A DNA stretch of 64,000 nt, taken from the NCBI RefSeq assembly GCF_007667425.1, contig NZ_VDRC01000001.1, positions 1,456,595 to 1,520,594 of the forward strand. The letters run 5' to 3'. The notes beneath the pieces are model-generated. The model searched no databases and had not been told where the DNA came from. It was given only the letters and a program-made list of their open reading frames with translations. Shown piece by piece: positions 40,376 to 48,483 of this stretch (positions are counted from its first letter, which is position 1; every line of letters begins with the position of its first letter). This DNA comes from Microbacterium sp. 1.5R. Lineage in GTDB: Bacteria > Actinomycetota > Actinomycetes > Actinomycetales > Microbacteriaceae. A program made the translations under genes and the position numbers.

Positions 40376-40492
40376 ATGGCGCGCGGAAAGCCGTCTAAGA
40401 CGGCGCTGAGTCGTGCGGGCAAGACGCTCGCTACGAGGGCATCCAGCAGGCCGGCGAAGTCGAACGCCGGGCGCACGCTCGGTAAGGGCTGA
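40376..40492 (+). CDS. Tiny basic protein
   Basis: A 38-aa frame too short for usual gene finders: MARGKPSKTALSRAGKTL, continuing ATRASSRPAKSNAGRTLGKG. It is highly basic (Lys/Arg with Ser/Ala/Gly) and has no hydrophobic segment, like small nucleic-acid-binding or ribosome-associated proteins. Upstream is only a weak GACGAAG ribosome-site candidate. A perfect 40-nt palindrome follows five bases after the stop, and a second small basic gene lies beyond it. Function unknown. Confidence 0.45.
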   Translation: MARGKPSKTALSRAGKTLATRASSRPAKSNAGRTLGKG

Positions 40493-40496
40493 CGCG

Positions 40497-40536
40497 TTGT
40501 GTGAGGAAGGTCGCGACCGCGACCTTCCTCACACAA
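40497..40536. terminator. Perfect 40-nt palindrome between two tiny genes
   Basis: The arms TTGTGTGAGGAAGGTCGCG (40497-40515) and its exact reverse complement (40518-40536) are separated by only two bases (AC). It starts 5 nt after the first tiny gene stop and ends 40 bp before the second gene start. It may be a terminator or RNA-processing hairpin. Perfect long arms with almost no loop also suit a cruciform, a binding site or a transposon-end remnant. Confidence 0.7.
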
Positions 40537-40575
40537 TCGTCGACAACAACGATCACGAGAAAGCGAACAGTTCCT

Positions 40576-40734
40576 ATGGCTCCTCGAGTCCCCTCTGCAG
40601 CATCCATCCGTTCCCAGATGAACTCCGCCCGCCGCAAGGCCGAGTCCCAGATCCGCTCGGCGCAGCGCCAGGCGGAGCGCGAAGTCAACCAGGCCGTGCA
40701 GAAAGCAGTCCGCGACATCAAGCGCGGTCTGTAG
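40576..40734 (+). CDS. Small basic coiled-coil-like protein
   Basis: A 52-aa frame starting MAPRVPSAASIRSQMNSARR. The rest is a long amphipathic helix rich in Arg, Lys, Gln and Glu (SQIRSAQRQAEREVNQAVQK), ending DIKRGL, with heptad-like spacing. It may be a small DNA- or RNA-binding helper. The sequence AGCGAACAG lies just upstream of the ATG, a weak ribosome site. I recognise no family. Confidence 0.5.
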   Translation: MAPRVPSAASIRSQMNSARRKAESQIRSAQRQAEREVNQAVQKAVRDIKRGL

Positions 40735-40898
40735 CGGTCTCGGCGACGGACGGCGTCAGTGGTTGACGCCCTCCGTCGTCCATCTCCAGCCCTCGATTCC
40801 CGTTCGCAAAGACGACGAACGGCGCCACCCAAAGATCGAGAACCCGGCTCGGCTGCAGCATCTCGGCGGCGGAACGGTGCATCAGCGATTGTCCGGCA

Positions 40899-42254
40899 TC
40901 ACTCCACGAGCAGTGCGGGCTCCTCCAGCACGCTCGCGACGTCGGCGATGAAGCGGCTCATGCCGTCGCCGTCGATCACCCGGTGGTCGAACGATCCGGC
41001 GACCGTCGTGACCCAGCGCGGGCGCACCTCGCCGTCGACGACCCAGGGCTTCTGGCTGATCGTGCCCATGGCCACTATCCCCGACTCGCCGGGGTTGATG
41101 ATCGGCGTCCCGGCATCCATTCCGAACACGCCGATGTTGGTGATCGTGATGGTGCCGTGCTGCTGGTCGGCGACCGGGGTCTTGCCCTCGCGGGCGGTGA
41201 GCGTCAGGCGGTTCAGCGCGCGGGCGAGATCCTTCATGCTGAGATCCTGCGCGTCCTTGATGTTCGGCACGAGCAGTCCGCGCGGGGTGGCCGCGGCGAT
41301 GCCGAGGTTCACGTAGTGACGCACGGCGATCTCGGCGCCGTCGGCGGTGTCGATCCAGGCGGCGTTCACGAGCGGAGTGCGGCGGGCCGCCCAGATGACG
41401 GCGCGGGCCATGATCAGCAGCGGCGAGACGCGGATGTCGGCGTAGTCGGGCGACGCCTTCAGCCGCTTGACGAGCTCCATCGTGCGGGTCGCGTCGACGT
41501 CCTTCCACACCGTGACGTGCGGGGCGGAGTACGCGCTCTGCACCATCGCCGACGACGTCGCCTTGCGCACGCCCTTCACCGGGATGGACTCGGTGCGATC
41601 GTCGGATGCCGGAGCGGATGCCGCAGCCGGCGCGAGTCCGCGGGCGAGTCCGGTCGGGGCGGACTGCGGCGCGGGCACGGTCTCCTCGCGCACATCGCCC
41701 CACTCGGGCGTCTGGATGTTGCGGAAGACGCTCGCCTGCTCGGCGTGCTTCACGACGTCGTCGCGGGTGACCTCGCCGTCGGCGCCGCTTGGCGTGACGG
41801 TCGTGAGGTCGACGCCGAGATCGCGGGCGAGCTTGCGGATCGGCGGCTTCGCGATCACGCCCACCGACGAGCGCACCGGGCGCTCGGCCGGACGCTTGCG
41901 TCGAGAAGTCGCTCCGCCGCCCGAGCCGTACCCGACGAGCACAGAGCCGCCGCCCTCTTCGGGCGCCGGGGCCTCGGCCGTGGCGATCACACCGGGGCCG
42001 GCGTCGTCGCGGGCATCCGTCACGAAGGTGATGATCGGTGAGCCGACCTCGACCGTCGCGCCCTCGGCGGCGAGCAGCTCGCCGACCACGCCCGCATGCG
42101 GCGAGGGGAGCTCGACGAGCGACTTGGCCGTCTCGATCTCGCAGATCACGTCGTTGATGGCGACGGTGTCGCCCGGGGCGACCTTCCAGGTGACGATCTC
42201 GGCCTCGGTCAGGCCCTCGCCCACGTCGGGGAGGTTGAAGTTCTGCGTGCTCAT
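40899..42254 (-). CDS. 2-oxoacid dehydrogenase E2 (dihydrolipoyl acyltransferase)
   Basis: The 451-aa protein has the E2 order: a lipoyl domain (residues 1-80; lipoyl-Lys 44 in [11 protein letters not shown]), a peripheral-subunit-binding domain (about 137-172, [19 protein letters not shown]) and an acyltransferase core (about 220-450) ending with the catalytic [15 protein letters not shown]. It transfers acyl groups from E1-bound intermediates to CoA. E1 alpha and beta lie upstream on the same strand, separated from E2 by a REP-like hairpin. Pyruvate versus branched-chain oxoacid cannot be fixed from sequence; the short E2 with one lipoyl domain fits branched-chain type enzymes. Confidence 0.92.
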   Translation of the reverse strand: MSTQNFNLPDVGEGLTEAEIVTWKVAPGDTVAINDVICEIETAKSLVELPSPHAGVVGELLAAEGATVEVGSPIITFVTDARDDAGPGVIATAEAPAPEEGGGSVLVGYGSGGGATSRRKRPAERPVRSSVGVIAKPPIRKLARDLGVDLTTVTPSGADGEVTRDDVVKHAEQASVFRNIQTPEWGDVREETVPAPQSAPTGLARGLAPAAASAPASDDRTESIPVKGVRKATSSAMVQSAYSAPHVTVWKDVDATRTMELVKRLKASPDYADIRVSPLLIMARAVIWAARRTPLVNAAWIDTADGAEIAVRHYVNLGIAAATPRGLLVPNIKDAQDLSMKDLARALNRLTLTAREGKTPVADQQHGTITITNIGVFGMDAGTPIINPGESGIVAMGTISQKPWVVDGEVRPRWVTTVAGSFDHRVIDGDGMSRFIADVASVLEEPALLVE

Positions 42255-42274
42255 GATTGATCCTTACTCGTTCG

Positions 42275-42352
42275 CGGTCGTTGAGCGAGCGGAGCGAGAC
42301 GAAACGCGATGGGGCATTTCGTCTCGTCGCTGCGCTCCTCGCTCAATGACCG
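42275..42352. repeat. REP-like inverted repeat between E1 beta and E2 genes
   Basis: The left arm starts CGGTCGTTGAGCGAGCGGAG and ends GACGAAACGC; the right arm is its approximate reverse complement and ends CTCAATGACCG, with an indel of about 6 bp. The core TTGAGCGAGC...GACGAAACGC also occurs singly at 25333-25362 and, altered, inside the gene at 16516-18318. The element forms a long hairpin in the intercistronic gap and could tune E2 expression relative to E1. Confidence 0.7.
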
Positions 42353-42376
42353 AGGGAGAGGCGACTGCGGCAGGCA

Positions 42377-43357
42377 TCAGTAGGCCAGGGAACGGTCGAC
42401 GGCCTCGAGGATGCGGTCGGCATCCGGCAGGTACGCGCCCTCGAGCTTCGCGGGCGGGAAGGGGGTGTCGTACCCAGACACCCGGAGCACCGGGGCCTCG
42501 AGCGCGTAGAACGCGCGCTCCATGACGGTCGCCGCGACCTCGGAGCCGAGGCTCGTGAAACCCTGGGCCTCCTGCGCGTAGACCATGCGACCGGTCTTGC
42601 GCACCGACCCGAGGATCGGCTCGTAGTCGATCGGCGACAGCGATCGCACGTCGACGACCTCGCAGCTCGTGCCCTCGGACTCGGCGAGCGCTGCCGCCTG
42701 CAGGAGCGTCGTGACCATCGCGCCGTGCCCGACGAGCGTGACGTCGGATCCGGTGCGCACCACCCGCGACGCATGCAGCGGCGCGGCAGAGGCGTCGAGT
42801 TCGACCTCGCCCTTGGGCCAGTAGCGGCTCTTCGGCTCCATGAAGATGACCGGGTCGTTCGAGGCGATGGCCTCCTGGATCATCCAGTACGCATCGTTCG
42901 GCGTCGACGGCGACACCACCCGCAGACCGGGCGTGTGCGTGAAGTACGCCTCGGGGCTCTCCTGGTGGTGCTCGACCGCGCCGATGTGCCCGCCGTAAGG
43001 GATGCGGATGACGATCGGCAGGCTCAGCGCACCCTCGTGGCGGTTGGTGAGCTTCGCGAGCTGCGTCGTGATCTGGTCGAACGCGGGGAACACGAATCCG
43101 TCGAACTGGATCTCGATCACCGGGCGGAACCCGGTCATGGCGAGGCCGATGGCCGTGCCGACGATCCCCGACTCGGCGAGCGGGGTGTCGAGCACCCGCC
43201 GGTCGCCGAAGTCGCGCTGCAGGTGCTCGGTGACGCGGAAGACTCCGCCGAGCTTACCGATGTCCTCACCCATGAGCAGGACCTTCGGATCGTCCTCCAT
43301 CGCCTTGCGCAGACCGGCATTGAGCGCCTTGCTGAACGGCATCGTCTCGAGAGTCAT
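42377..43357 (-). CDS. 2-oxoacid dehydrogenase E1 beta subunit
   Basis: The 326-aa protein fits the beta subunit of the two-subunit E1. Markers are VLLMGEDIGKLGGVFRVTE, LDTPLAESGIVGTAIGLA, RIPYGGHIGAVEHHQ and the C-terminal VSGYDTPFPPAKLEG. With E1 alpha it forms the ThDP-dependent decarboxylase. The ATG overlaps the E1 alpha stop (TGATG), so subunits are coupled. Start 43357 is preferred to the longer frame, which is the shadow of the alpha gene. Confidence 0.93.
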   Translation of the reverse strand: MTLETMPFSKALNAGLRKAMEDDPKVLLMGEDIGKLGGVFRVTEHLQRDFGDRRVLDTPLAESGIVGTAIGLAMTGFRPVIEIQFDGFVFPAFDQITTQLAKLTNRHEGALSLPIVIRIPYGGHIGAVEHHQESPEAYFTHTPGLRVVSPSTPNDAYWMIQEAIASNDPVIFMEPKSRYWPKGEVELDASAAPLHASRVVRTGSDVTLVGHGAMVTTLLQAAALAESEGTSCEVVDVRSLSPIDYEPILGSVRKTGRMVYAQEAQGFTSLGSEVAATVMERAFYALEAPVLRVSGYDTPFPPAKLEGAYLPDADRILEAVDRSLAY

Positions 43358-44481
43358 CAGTTGCCTCCCTCGAAGGACGCCTCGTAGCGGGCGCGCCACG
43401 CCTTCTGCTCCGCGATGAGCGGATGCGGGTCGCTGTACACGTGATCGAAGACCTTGTCGGCGCTGGGCGGTCCGAGCTCCACCGTGCGGGCACGCAGGTC
43501 TTCTGCGGCGTCCGCCGCCTCGGCATCCGTGTCGGCGAAGAACTGCGCCGAGGCGCCCCGGTTCTCGAGGAACGCGCGCATGCGCACGATGGGGTCGCGG
43601 AGCGCCCATGACTCCTCCTCGTCGGAGCCGCGGTACTTCGTGGGGTCGTCGCTCGTGGTGTGCGCGCCGAGGCGGTAGGTCACGGCCTCGATGGCGCGGG
43701 GACCGCCCCCGGCTCGGGCCTCATCGAGCGCGACCCGCGAGACGGCGTAGCTGGCGAGCACGTCGTTGCCGTCGACCCGGACGCTCGGGATGCCGTAGCC
43801 GGCGCTGCGCTCGACGAGCGGGCCCCTCGACTGCGTCGAGACGGGTACGGAGATCGCCCAGTGGTTGTTCTGCAGGAAGAAGACGGTCGGCGCCTGGTAG
43901 CTCGCCGCGAACACCATGGCCTCATGCACGTCGCCCTGGCTGGAAGCGCCGTCGCCGTAGTAGACGATCACGGCCTCGTCGTGATCGGGATCGCCGGTGC
44001 CGGTGCGTCCGTCGAACGAGAGGCCCATCGCGTAGCCGGCGGCGTGCAGGGTCTGCGAGCCGAGCACGAGCGTGTAGAGCCGGGTGTTGCCGTTCTTCGG
44101 ATCGGTGGGGTCCCAGCCGCCGTGCGACACCCCGCGCATGAGCTTGATGATGTCGACGGGGTCGACACCGCGGATGCGGGCGACCACGTGCTCGCGGTAC
44201 GACGGGAAGATCGTGTCCTGCGCGCGTGCCGCTCGTCCGGAGCCGACCTGTGCCGCCTCCTGCCCACGGCTCGGCGGCCAGAGCGCCAGCTGCCCCTGTC
44301 GCTGCAGGTTCGTCGCCTGGGTGTCGATCGCCCTGATGGCGACCATGTCTCGGTAGAACTGCTCGAGCTCGGCGTCGCTGATCGCCTCGACGAGGGGCAG
44401 ATACTGCTCGGCTGCGGGGCTCGGGGCGAAGCTGCCGTCGGCGTCAAGGACACGCACGAGGGGGGTCTCGGGGGTACTCAC
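43357..44481 (-). CDS. 2-oxoacid dehydrogenase E1 alpha subunit
   Basis: The 374-aa protein is the ThDP-binding E1 alpha subunit. The ThDP motif begins GDGASSQGDVHEAM and ends FFLQNNHWAISVP (GDG-x-NN, about 27 residues apart). Upstream FPSYREHVVARIRG and the loop YRGSDEEESWALRDP (phosphorylation-loop-like region) are typical. The GTG at 44481 is chosen since GGAGCTC lies just upstream; a further in-frame ATG at 44517 exists. The operon order is E1 alpha, E1 beta, REP-like hairpin, E2; E3 must be encoded elsewhere. Confidence 0.93.
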   Translation of the reverse strand: MSTPETPLVRVLDADGSFAPSPAAEQYLPLVEAISDAELEQFYRDMVAIRAIDTQATNLQRQGQLALWPPSRGQEAAQVGSGRAARAQDTIFPSYREHVVARIRGVDPVDIIKLMRGVSHGGWDPTDPKNGNTRLYTLVLGSQTLHAAGYAMGLSFDGRTGTGDPDHDEAVIVYYGDGASSQGDVHEAMVFAASYQAPTVFFLQNNHWAISVPVSTQSRGPLVERSAGYGIPSVRVDGNDVLASYAVSRVALDEARAGGGPRAIEAVTYRLGAHTTSDDPTKYRGSDEEESWALRDPIVRMRAFLENRGASAQFFADTDAEAADAAEDLRARTVELGPPSADKVFDHVYSDPHPLIAEQKAWRARYEASFEGGN

Positions 44482-44567
44482 GAGCTCCACGCTACCCGTG
44501 GCGGCATGCCGGGTCACGTATACCTAGGACGCCCTCGTAGTTGCCGGGAATTCGAAGAAACGGCCGG

Positions 44568-45635
44568 TCAGCGCAGGGTGGCGGCGACTGCGAGCACTCG
44601 ATCGAGCGATGCTTCCTCCCCCACCGAGATGCGGATGCCGTCGCCGGCGAACGGACGCACGACGAGGTCGTTCTCGGCGAACGCCGCGGCCGCGACGTCG
44701 GTCTCGTCGCCCGTGGGGAGCCAGACGAAGTTCGCCTGGGAGTCGGGGACGTCCCACCCCTGCGCGCGAAGCCCGTCGATGAGGCGGGTGCGGCGGTCGA
44801 CGAGCACGGCGACACGCTCGAGCAGCTCGGCCTCGGCATCGAGGCTCGCGATGGCGGCGTTCTCGGCGGCCGAGGTGACCGACAGCGGGATGCCGGTGGT
44901 GCGCGCCGCGTCGAGGACCTTGGCGTTGCCGATCGCGTAGCCGACCCGGAGTCCGGCGAGCCCGTAGGCCTTCGAGAACGTGCGCAGCACGACGACGTTC
45001 GGATGCTTCTCGAAGACGCGCTCCGCGAGCCCGTCGATCGCGTCGTCGTCGGTGACGAATTCTGCGTACGCCTCGTCGAGGATGACGAGAACGTCGGACG
45101 GCACCCGCTCGATGAACCGGGAGAACTCGGCACGCGTGATGATCGGGCCGGTGGGGTTGTTGGGCGTGCACAGGATCACAGCGCGGGTGCGCTCGTTGAC
45201 GGCATCGGCCATGGCGTCGAGGTCGTGGCGGGATCCGGTCGTGAGCGGCACCTGCACCCCGGTCGCTCCGGCGACCAGCGGGAGGCTCGGGTACGCCTCG
45301 AACGACCGCCACGCGTAGACGACCTCGTCGCCGATGGATGCCGTGGCCAGGATCAGCTGGTGCAGGATCGACACGCTGCCCGCCGCGACGTGCACCTGGT
45401 CGGGCTCGACTCCGTACCGGGCTCCGAGGCGCTCGCGCAGGCGGAGCGCGGTCGCGTCGGGGTATCGGTTGATCGGCGTCGTGTGCTGCAGGGCCTCCAC
45501 CACGGACGGGAGCGGGTCGAACGGGTTCTCGTTGGACGACAGCTTGAACGCGTCGGGCCCGGCCTGCTTGCCCTGCCGGTACGGCGCGAGGGCGGCGATG
45601 GCGGGGCGGATGCGCGGAAGGATCGGGTCGGTCAC
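44568..45635 (-). CDS. hisC: Histidinol-phosphate aminotransferase
   Basis: The 355-aa protein is a fold-type I PLP aminotransferase of the HisC type. It starts at GTG (TDPILPRIRPAIAALAPY), with KLSSNENPFDPLPSV as the typical N-terminal HisC block, NPTGPI in the substrate region, and the PLP-Lys in TFSKAYGLAGLRVGYAIG. It converts imidazole-acetol phosphate to histidinol phosphate with glutamate; relatives also act on aromatic amino acids. No other his gene is adjacent. It ends 86 bp upstream of the E1 alpha start and may share its transcription. Confidence 0.92.
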   Translation of the reverse strand: MTDPILPRIRPAIAALAPYRQGKQAGPDAFKLSSNENPFDPLPSVVEALQHTTPINRYPDATALRLRERLGARYGVEPDQVHVAAGSVSILHQLILATASIGDEVVYAWRSFEAYPSLPLVAGATGVQVPLTTGSRHDLDAMADAVNERTRAVILCTPNNPTGPIITRAEFSRFIERVPSDVLVILDEAYAEFVTDDDAIDGLAERVFEKHPNVVVLRTFSKAYGLAGLRVGYAIGNAKVLDAARTTGIPLSVTSAAENAAIASLDAEAELLERVAVLVDRRTRLIDGLRAQGWDVPDSQANFVWLPTGDETDVAAAAFAENDLVVRPFAGDGIRISVGEEASLDRVLAVAATLR

Positions 45636-45685
45636 AGCACCACTCTAGGATCCACAGGGCCTTGGCGACCAGGAGACCGGGGCGG

Positions 45686-45698
45686 TACCATTGTGGTA
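45686..45698. promoter_or_regulatory. Candidate operator TACCA-TTG-TGGTA upstream of the CopG-Doc pair
   Basis: A perfect 5-bp inverted repeat, TACCA TTG TGGTA, overlaps the first base of the CopG-type antitoxin gene start. RHH antitoxins usually bind such short palindromes and repress their own operon. Position at the start codon suits translational or transcriptional autorepression. Confidence 0.5.
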
Positions 45699-45904
45699 TG
45701 GCCATGAACTTGCGACTCCCGGAAGACCTCGACGCGCAGCTCGAAGAGATCGCGCGTGCGCGACACACCTCGAAGCACGCCATCATCATCGAGGCCGCGG
45801 CCCGCTTCGCACGCAGTGAATCGAAGACGGACCGCGTGCTGTCGCTGGCCGAAGAGATCACGGATCGGTACGCGGACACGATCAAGCGACTCGAGGACGC
45901 CTAG
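45698..45904 (+). CDS. CopG-family (ribbon-helix-helix) antitoxin
   Basis: The 68-aa protein reads MAMNLRLPEDLDAQLEEIAR and ARHTSKHAIIIEAAARFARS, a classic ribbon-helix-helix: one strand then two helices with the HTSKHA turn. The C-terminal stretch DRVLSLAEEITDRYADTIKRLEDA would wrap the toxin. ATG at 45698 is preferred to one 12 codons earlier. It is followed at 4 bp by a Doc-type toxin gene, so it should neutralise that toxin and repress the operon through the palindrome at 45686-45698. Confidence 0.88.
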   Translation: MAMNLRLPEDLDAQLEEIARARHTSKHAIIIEAAARFARSESKTDRVLSLAEEITDRYADTIKRLEDA

Positions 45905-45907
45905 TCG

Positions 45908-46276
45908 ATGACGGAGTACATCGAGCCCGAGCAGGCACTCGCGGTCATCGCGAAGCTGGGGCTGCACGTCCGTGACGAAGGCCTGCTCTTCTCCGCGCTG
46001 GCTCGACCGTCGGCGGGGATGTTCGGCGTGGATGCCTATCCGACGTTCGAGGGCAAGGCTGCCGCGCTCATCAGCTCGCTGGCGCAGAACCACTCCCTCT
46101 TCGATGGGAACAAGAGGATCTCGCTCATCCTGACGTTCATCTTCATCCGCATGAACGGGTTCGAGCTGACCTTCACGAACGACGAGGCTTTCGACTTCGT
46201 GCTCGACGTCGCGCAGAGTCGAATCGACCTCACACAGACCGCGGAGAGGATCGCAGCGCACGTCCGCGGCCGGTGA
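45908..46276 (+). CDS. doc: Fic/Doc family toxin
   Basis: The 122-aa protein has the Doc-type Fic motif HSLFDGNKRISL (HxFx[D/E]GNKR, all catalytic positions present). Length and the upstream LISSLAQNHS segment fit Doc. Doc phosphorylates elongation factor EF-Tu and blocks translation; other Fic toxins AMPylate targets. Its usual partner Phd is replaced here by a ribbon-helix-helix antitoxin. The last codons overlap a possible start of the downstream gene. Confidence 0.9.
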   Translation: MTEYIEPEQALAVIAKLGLHVRDEGLLFSALARPSAGMFGVDAYPTFEGKAAALISSLAQNHSLFDGNKRISLILTFIFIRMNGFELTFTNDEAFDFVLDVAQSRIDLTQTAERIAAHVRGR

Positions 46277-46365
46277 CGACGGATCGCTCCCCGGAGGGCG
46301 AGCAACCTGAGTCCCGCCCGCTCCTCCTGACACCGCCGCAGCGCTCGTGCGAGACTGGCCTGATC

Positions 46366-46770
46366 ATGCGCTTCATCATCCGAGTCGTCGTCAACGCGTT
46401 CGCCCTGTGGGTCGTCACGCTGATCCCGGTGCTGCAGGTCACGATCACGGCGTTCCCTCCGGGCGAGACGCTGCAGCTCGTGCTGACCCTGCTCGCCGTC
46501 GCCGCGATCTTCGCGCTGGTGAACACGATCATCGGCACCATCGTGAAGATCGTCGCGTTCCCGCTCTACATCATCACGTTCGGGCTGATCGGCTTCGTGA
46601 TCAACGGCTTCCTGCTGTGGCTCACGGCTTGGATCACGAGCGGATTCGGCTGGGGCCTCACGGTCGGGTCGTTCTGGTGGGGCGTGCTCGCGGCGCTGAT
46701 CATCTCGGTGATCAACGGCATCTTCAACTTCATCCTGCGGCCGCAGCGCCGCAAGTCCCGCCGCGACTGA
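46366..46770 (+). CDS. Phage holin family (holin 4_2-type) membrane protein
   Basis: The 134-aa protein has four predicted transmembrane helices, starting MRFIIRVVVNAFALWVVTL, with GLTVGSFWWGVLAALIISVI near the end and a basic C-terminal tail (LRPQRRKSRRD). This is the Phage_holin_4_2 family, widespread as chromosomal proteins in actinobacteria, with no demonstrated holin role here. The ATG at 46366 is the natural start since the upstream frame is hydrophilic and not conserved. No phage genes are near. Confidence 0.85.
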   Translation: MRFIIRVVVNAFALWVVTLIPVLQVTITAFPPGETLQLVLTLLAVAAIFALVNTIIGTIVKIVAFPLYIITFGLIGFVINGFLLWLTAWITSGFGWGLTVGSFWWGVLAALIISVINGIFNFILRPQRRKSRRD

Positions 46771-46787
46771 CCGGGCGGCGTCGCCGC

Positions 46788-48068
46788 TCACTGCTCGACC
46801 CGCTCGGCCCGGAACTCGGTGCGCTCGATCACCGTCGCGTCGTCGAGGTCGTCCCAGAGACCCTCGACGCGCGCGATGCGCGGATCGCCCGACGCGTCGG
46901 CATCCTCCGCCAGTTCGACGTACGACTGGAGCAGGTGCGGGTCGCCGAAGTCGCCCCACGCGAAGCCGGGGGCGTGCTCGGCGGTGACGCCGACGCTGTC
47001 GGGTGATCCCGTCCCCGCCGGCGAGCCGCCGGCGGCGAGTCCGCGCACCGGGTCGTCGGTGTATCCGAGCGTGACGAGGGTCTGGTCGTCGTCGAGCGTC
47101 GGATCTGCGGGGCTCCCCGCGGTGACGATGAGCGGCACCTCGTACTCGCTCTCCATCGCGAAGTGCGAGGCGACCATCGCCCCCTGCGAATGCGCGACGA
47201 TCTGCACCTCGTCGCCCGGCTCCGCCCCGGCTGCCTCGACGGCGGCGAGCGTCGCCTCGTACGAGGCGGAGCGTTCTCCGAGATACAGCTCCGCATTGGA
47301 CTTCATGTCCCACGGGTCGGCTCTGCCCATGTCGCCGGGGGCGAACGTCTGGGTCCCTTTCACGTACACGACGTATTTCGCGGGACCGCCGACGAACGAG
47401 TACTTCTCGACCGCGACCTGCGCCCCGCGCTTCTCGGGGATCCGATTCAGAGCGCCCGCCAGGCCTGCCGGCGCCGCAGCCGGGGTCGCCGTCTTCACCG
47501 GCGTCACCGTCACGGGTTCGGATGCGCCTCGGAGGCGGGAGCCTCGCGCGATGACCCCGAGCCCCGTCCCGACGCCGACGAGAGCCGGAACGACGCCCGC
47601 GGGCCCGAGGGCACCACCCCGCGGCACCTGGGTGACGAGACCGGCGAACCGGTCGTCCTCCCACTGCGCGACGAGAGATCGGGCCAGATCGGGGATCCGC
47701 GGATCGGATTCCGCCAACCGCCGCATGCCGGCACGCGCATCGTCGCCTGCTGCGCCGAGACCGCGGGCGCGGGCCTCGACCAGGAGCTCGACGTACTCGT
47801 AGGTATCGGCCATCAGCGCGGTGCTCGCCGCCGCGTCGACGCAGTCGCCGTGCAGGGCCGCCGCCCGGTCGGCCAAGCCCCACAGCGCCACCGTGTCGAC
47901 GAGGGCGCTGAGCCCCGTGGTGTCGACGATCCGGCGATAGGCGGAGCGCAGCACACGTGCCGCCTCGTCGTGACAGGTTGCCGCGGCATCCACCCGCCTG
48001 CCGAGCTGCCTGAGCGCATCCGGATCGACCGAGATCGCCCCGCCGTGACCGATGTCGAGACCGCTCAC
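46788..48068 (-). CDS. WXG100-like N-terminus with alpha/beta hydrolase domain (putative exported hydrolase)
   Basis: The 426-aa protein has an N-terminal alpha-helical part (residues 1-130, with Ala-rich helices typical of ESAT-6/WXG100-like domains) and a C-terminal hydrolase domain with the nucleophile elbow VAHSQGAMVA and TAGSPADP. The preceding FAPGDMGRADPWDMKSN and YVVYVKGTQTF resemble DUF1023-like/lipase fold regions. It is translationally coupled (ATGA) with the small upstream WXG-like gene at 48065-48328, so the pair might be a type VII-like secreted enzyme and its partner. No secretion genes are in the window. Confidence 0.7.
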   Translation of the reverse strand: MSGLDIGHGGAISVDPDALRQLGRRVDAAATCHDEAARVLRSAYRRIVDTTGLSALVDTVALWGLADRAAALHGDCVDAAASTALMADTYEYVELLVEARARGLGAAGDDARAGMRRLAESDPRIPDLARSLVAQWEDDRFAGLVTQVPRGGALGPAGVVPALVGVGTGLGVIARGSRLRGASEPVTVTPVKTATPAAAPAGLAGALNRIPEKRGAQVAVEKYSFVGGPAKYVVYVKGTQTFAPGDMGRADPWDMKSNAELYLGERSASYEATLAAVEAAGAEPGDEVQIVAHSQGAMVASHFAMESEYEVPLIVTAGSPADPTLDDDQTLVTLGYTDDPVRGLAAGGSPAGTGSPDSVGVTAEHAPGFAWGDFGDPHLLQSYVELAEDADASGDPRIARVEGLWDDLDDATVIERTEFRAERVEQ

Positions 48069-48328
48069 GACATCACGCTCATGATCCGTGCCTCATGCAC
48101 ACCGGCGTCCGCCGCCGCCACGCGGGTGCGGGTCGTCAGGTCCCCGAGGGCGTCGCAGAGCGCCGTCACACCATCCGACCGCCATTCGGTGTCGCGCGAG
48201 AGCACGAAGAGGTCGCCCGCCGCGTCGTCGAGCGCCGCCCCGGCTGCGCGCACGTCGGCGAGAGCCTGGGCGAGGGCCCAGAGCGCTTCGGAGGTCGACG
48301 GGTCGGCGGTCGCGGCGAGGAGGAGCAT
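48065..48328 (-). CDS. Small helical WXG100-like protein
   Basis: The 87-aa protein begins MLLLAATADPSTSEALWALA and is almost entirely Ala/Asp-rich helix, with LFVLSRDTEWRSDGVTALC near the centre, where a W sits in the turn between two helices as in WXG100 proteins. Its ATGA overlap with the downstream hydrolase gene indicates coupling. The exact family cannot be confirmed by eye. It could be a chaperone, partner or immunity factor for the hydrolase. Confidence 0.6.
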   Translation of the reverse strand: MLLLAATADPSTSEALWALAQALADVRAAGAALDDAAGDLFVLSRDTEWRSDGVTALCDALGDLTTRTRVAAADAGVHEARIMSVMS

Positions 48329-48483
48329 GCAGACAGCATCCGCCGACGACCTCCGCCGAGATCCGCGCGTGCGCGAACGCGACCGGCATCGGTGAGCAGC
48401 CCGCGAGAGCGTGGCGGGGTGCAGAACCAGTCGCCGAGGTGCCCGGCATCGCGCGAACGACGCATGACCGGCACAATGGAACG

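Noticed and set aside
46366..46770. Holin gene as a sign of prophage
   Set aside because: The phage-holin family name is inherited from the fold; such proteins are common chromosomal genes in actinobacteria and no other phage gene is near.
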